The position numbers and the translations under genes were made by a program. The notes beneath the pieces are model-generated. The model had not been told where the DNA came from. It searched no databases and saw nothing but the letters and a program-made list of their open reading frames with translations. From Actinomucor elegans (Eukaryota > Mucoromycota > Mucoromycetes > Mucorales > Mucoraceae): DNA of 64,000 bases. The DNA lies in NCBI GenBank assembly GCA_026027325.1, contig JAMSLZ010000002.1, forward strand, positions 248,001-312,000, written 5' to 3'. Below are positions 60,798-64,000 of this stretch, one piece after another (the first letter of the stretch is position 1; each line of letters opens with the position of its first letter).

Positions 60798-60869
60798 AAG
60801 CTCTATAGTCTGCCACCTAAAATTGCCATGAAGATGAAGAAATGCGGCTATCAATTTCGACCGTCATAA
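58019..60869 (+). CDS. Ankyrin-repeat nuclear protein, Hos4-like (Set3 complex) candidate
   Basis: Exons 58019-59813 and 59902-60869 give 920 residues. The N-terminus is acidic then basic (KKKRRSR), suiting a nuclear signal. Ankyrin repeats occur in two blocks, about 87-345 and 465-580, with classic GWTPLHEAALKG and DTPLHDA units; both blocks begin with similar repeats, suggesting internal duplication. A Lys/Arg-rich linker separates them. The second exon codes a globular part (LYSPLYTVQIQ to FIPLDDVLELIKRDF, about 750-845) like the C-terminal domain of fungal Hos4-type proteins, then a ~25-residue Gln run. Hos4 is a Set3 histone deacetylase complex subunit; the link is moderate. Exon joining rests on phase 1 (G|TG, Val) and the TTTTGCTAG acceptor. 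Confidence 0.75.
60727..60797 (+). repeat. (CAACAG)n polyglutamine repeat
   Basis: About twelve near-perfect CAACAG hexamers code ~25 Gln near the C-terminus of the ankyrin protein. The alternation of CAA and CAG is unusually regular and points to hexamer slippage rather than codon choice. Confidence 0.95.
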
Positions 60870-62763
60870 ATGCTCGTCCTTATTTCTTTTTATCACTATC
60901 ATCAATGTTCATTATATTCGTTCTATACCCTTTTGCCAGAAAAAAAAAAGAGAAAAAAAAATTACATTCTCATTATCACTGAACAAATTGAAGTTTGACT
61001 TTCCCTTTTTCATTCTTACCCTTAATGCTTTTTATCCTTTCTCTGTATCATGTGTAATAAAAGCTTTTCCTTTTTTTTTATTGATTTTTCAGTAGGACCT
61101 GATCTGTTCTTGTATCGAACCACTATTGTCGTTGATACCATATATTGAGTGACGACTATTGATTTATTAGCAACCTTTTTTTCGAACGCAATTGTTGTGG
61201 TTAAAGATCATATCAAGACCAATGAAAGGATTAGGGCCAAACTTGAGTATAGAGTATACTTCATCCGATGCGATACTACAACCCTAAAATTGAGTCCGGA
61301 GGTCGAATCAATCATGAGGTCTGAATTACTTGCAAAGTTATAATGTAAGCAAACACTTTTAATATACCACACCCATCGTACTTTTGTTCAACAACGGTTC
61401 TAATAAATGCAATGATTTTATTATGATTATATACTATGTAGTTAACAGACACGAGGTTAGACTTGAATCAAGTGGCATGTTCGAAAATGGAAAAAAAAAA
61501 ATGGTAAGCGACTATTCCCTTAGACCCGATTTTTCAAAACATCATTTTCTTTTCTGTTTGTAGAGCAGTAGGGATATTGCCTTTTTTATTTTTAGGTCCG
61601 TTCAATTCATTATAGAAATTCGCGACATCAAAACGTATACAGTTATATATATATATTATAGTTTATGATATATATATAAATCACTGGAGTTGTAACTGAA
61701 TTTTTGATTAATTCTCAACAACTGTCTTTTATAACAATGCTTGCCCAATGCATTGAAATATATTCTAATTCTTACTTACTTCTTCTGCTGTGTCGTTGAA
61801 TCCTGTATAAACTTTTTAAAGACAAGTTCCGTATATCAAAAATCTAGTGCCACGAAAATACAGGACCAAAAGATCAATGGATTGCAGTGTTGACGTGTAA
61901 TAGACTCCGACTACGCAAACCACTTGCGCAGTACAAGTAAATCACTTCTGGCATATTCGATGCGTAGCAACCAGAAAGTCTTTAGCTTATAAATTAACAT
62001 ATTAGGAATAATCCGCAGTATTTAGAAATAGTATAAATATCCCCCAAGTTTTCATGAATAAAGAATTATCCTATTATACAAAATCATAATTTACTACAAA
62101 CTATTAATCGATTACCTAAATCGGACCTCAGATATTACACGACAACAACAACTGTTATCGTTAAATGTCCGACAACCAATGATACTTATCTGTGATCATA
62201 TAGGATGCCCTTGACCATGGAACTTGGCAAAAATCCTCGAAATTTCATAATTGTTGTAGCTCAACAATAAATAAAGGCAGAGCTATGAATTCCGGGAATT
62301 ATATGTAAAAAAAACTGCGTTGTTTTAGACGAGTAAATGTTTGCGATGATAACCGTATTAGTAAGGATTTCAACAAACTCCGTCATTTTGGTGTTTTTGA
62401 ACTTTAGCAACCGAATGTTGTTTTCATTTTCTGACGAAATGTATATCAGCCGAAAGAGAGTTTGATTCTCTATCTATGTGATTAAAGTTTTCAGAGCCTT
62501 ACAATGGATTTGTAGTTTATTATGAAGTAATTTCATTTGTTTTTAGTATTGGAAATTATGTTCTATGGCGAGATATTGAACAACAAGTTCATTAACTGGA
62601 ACGATCTTGTCCAATACTCGGGATTCAACTTGGCATTAAGTTTAGTAAAACATGTTCAGAATGAGTTGGTACATCTATTAAATCATTGATGTTGACATCA
62701 ATGAATTCAATCTCTGATTTCCCTCCTCCCCCTTTTTTTTTTATTCATTTACAATCTTTCAAG
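60870..62763. other. Gene-poor region
   Basis: The first 200 nt are the 3' flank of the ankyrin gene, with T-rich and AATAAAA signals near 61055. The frame 61149-61343 (64 codons, GTG start) is open but unrecognised and has no ATG start. AT repeats occur at about 61645-61680. No gene was recognised. Confidence 0.45.
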
Positions 62764-63793
62764 TTAGAGTTTGTAGACACGGTCTTGAAGATAACCAAGT
62801 TCTTTCAAGAAACCTCTCAAGGTGCCTTGACTCTTATCAGGGTTTTTGTCTCCACTGACAATCTCCATCATAGGAGGAGGACCGCACACAAACACGATAG
62901 AAGATTCAACATCTGGCTTGGGCATGGATTCGGCAACCAATTCACGCGTAATAAATCCACGATGACCAGCCCAATCCTCAACAGGGTTGTCCAACGCATA
63001 AATGACCTTGAAACGGTCGGGATAAGCCTGGGCATAACTATCTAATTCTTCCTTGAAAAGGATATCATCGTGAGTAGTATTACCAAAGATCAAAGTAAAC
63101 TTGGATGTCTTGTCGGTAGATTCGGGGCTGAATACCTTGCGCAAGAGCTGAAGCTATATAATCAAGTGGATATTAATAAGCAATATTGCATCATTTGTAT
63201 AATAGATGCTACCATGGGTGTGATACCAGTGCCACCTTATCAAGAAAATTAGCCCTCAAGTTCAATTTTAAACTACAATCAACAATTTACCAGCAATCAT
63301 GCCGACTTGGTCAACAGGCTTCTTGTCCCAATTATACTTTTCAAAAGGACCCTTGATGTCGATGGTATCTCCTACCTTTAAGGAATGGATATGACGGCTC
63401 ATGTTACCTTGAGGATAATCCTTAACCACAAAATCGACATGACCTTGAGCCTTTTTTGTCAGATTGATAAATGAGTTGATTGATCGACTACAAGTATATA
63501 TGTATATGTTACCTTTTCAATGGAGGTGGGTGTATAAGGGCGAATGATTTCTTGGGTTTTGCCATCCTTGTTGGTGATATTTGAACGAAATACGACACAA
63601 GAAGCGATAGGTAAACCAGCTACATCAGTGGGGTTGGGAAGTGTGAAACGAAAAAGACTGACATTATGGTTGATGCGTTCGATTTTCTCGAGCTATTTCA
63701 TAAAAAGAACTATGAACTCGGATTGCTTTAACAAGCTATTTTTTTTTTTTTTCGTACCTTGAAAGGTCTGAATTCGGATGGAGAGAATACCAT
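62764..63793 (-). CDS. NADH-cytochrome b5 reductase, Mcr1-like
   Basis: Exons 63793-63758, 63692-63513, 63450-63291, 63235-63213 and 63153-62764 give 262 residues. The FAD-binding RPYTPTS motif, the GNMSRHIHSLKVGD block with IKGPF, the NADH-binding GGTGITPM and the C-terminal CGPPPMM are all present in family order. The enzyme passes electrons from NADH to cytochrome b5 or ascorbate radical. FRPFKLEKIERINHN at the start matches the reductase just after the membrane anchor of Mcr1, so the usual N-terminal anchor is missing from this model; an upstream exon outside or near the window edge may supply it. The GGTGITPM motif lies on a 23-nt exon. Confidence 0.9.
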
Positions 63794-64000
63794 TTTTTTT
63801 TTTTTTTTATCTGATAAAGAAAGAAACAAACAAAAGAAAAAAACAGTAAGAAGATCTGATTACAAGGCACGAAAGAAAAAAAGGGATGACGTTTACGGTG
63901 TGCCTGTAGATCTCCCCAACCAGCTATTGGGATGGTTATTACTCAATATAGTATATAACGAGCGCTGGGGTTCTGTTAACTACAAGGCAGCAAAATTATC
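63794..64000. other. Upstream flank of the reductase gene
   Basis: Poly-T/A tracts next to the start codon, then mixed sequence with no ATG on the minus strand in frame. Probably leader and promoter. Confidence 0.4.

Noticed and set aside
61149..61343. 64-codon frame beginning at GTG
   Set aside because: No ATG start and no recognised family; too short to support.

Overview
The window looks like a contiguous piece of nuclear genome from a filamentous early-diverging fungus, most likely Mucoromycota (Mucorales-like). The reasons are AT-rich DNA, genes split by many 50-75 nt introns with GT(A/G)-AG borders, a class IV chitin synthase beside a P3A-type H+-ATPase, fungal Spc7/KNL1 and Vip1 proteins, and an L1-like retrotransposon remnant. 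The lineage call is inference; no rRNA or tRNA gene was seen. Nothing suggests a bacterial, viral or organellar origin.

Layout. 1-2567 (+): 3' part of a Doa10/MARCH6 ubiquitin ligase. 2770-3470 (-): broken LINE. 4431-5191 (+): TMEM70-like mitochondrial protein. 5343-6623 (+): RGS protein. 7649-10040 (+): PH-domain protein resembling Spo71/Mug56. 10134-11096 (+): cold-shock-domain protein whose last codons overlap the convergent small coiled-coil gene at 11091-11789 (-). 14732-16452 (-): GLI/ZIC-like zinc-finger factor. 17640-18396 (-): Vip1-like RRM protein. 20578-21783 (-): mitochondrial ATP synthase gamma. 24934-26358 (-): perilipin. 26500-26747 (-): possible two-exon microprotein. 29526-32438 (-): plasma-membrane H+-ATPase. 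33344-34322 (-): YEATS protein. 34671-38829 (-): class IV chitin synthase. 41605-43741 (-): RhoGEF. 44826-45600 (+): GrpE/Mge1. 47255-48934 (+): METTL25-like protein. 49084-52704 (-): Spc7/KNL1. 55077-55493 (+): unknown small protein. 58019-60869 (+): ankyrin protein resembling Hos4. 62764-63793 (-): Mcr1-like NADH-cytochrome b5 reductase.

These are mostly housekeeping genes without an obvious shared pathway. Loose themes are mitochondria (TMEM70-like, ATP3, Mge1, Mcr1), cell wall and polar growth (chitin synthase, H+-ATPase, RhoGEF, RGS) and chromatin/mitosis (YEATS, Hos4-like, KNL1).

The gene-poor stretches (11.8-14.7, 18.4-20.6, 21.8-24.9, 26.8-29.5, 38.8-41.6, 45.6-47.2, 52.7-55.1, 55.5-58.0 and 60.9-62.8 kb) carry degenerate dispersed repeats in both orientations. 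They also hold one striking structure: a perfect 101-bp inverted repeat with a 30-nt spacer near 40.7 kb, flanked by more diverged inverted copies of a dispersed repeat. Other unusual points are a GC-AG intron and a 9-nt microexon in the cold-shock gene, 3'-overlapping convergent coding ends, a possible cassette exon in the YEATS gene, and decayed MELT-like repeats in KNL1. All gene models were spliced by eye from frame continuity and splice signals.
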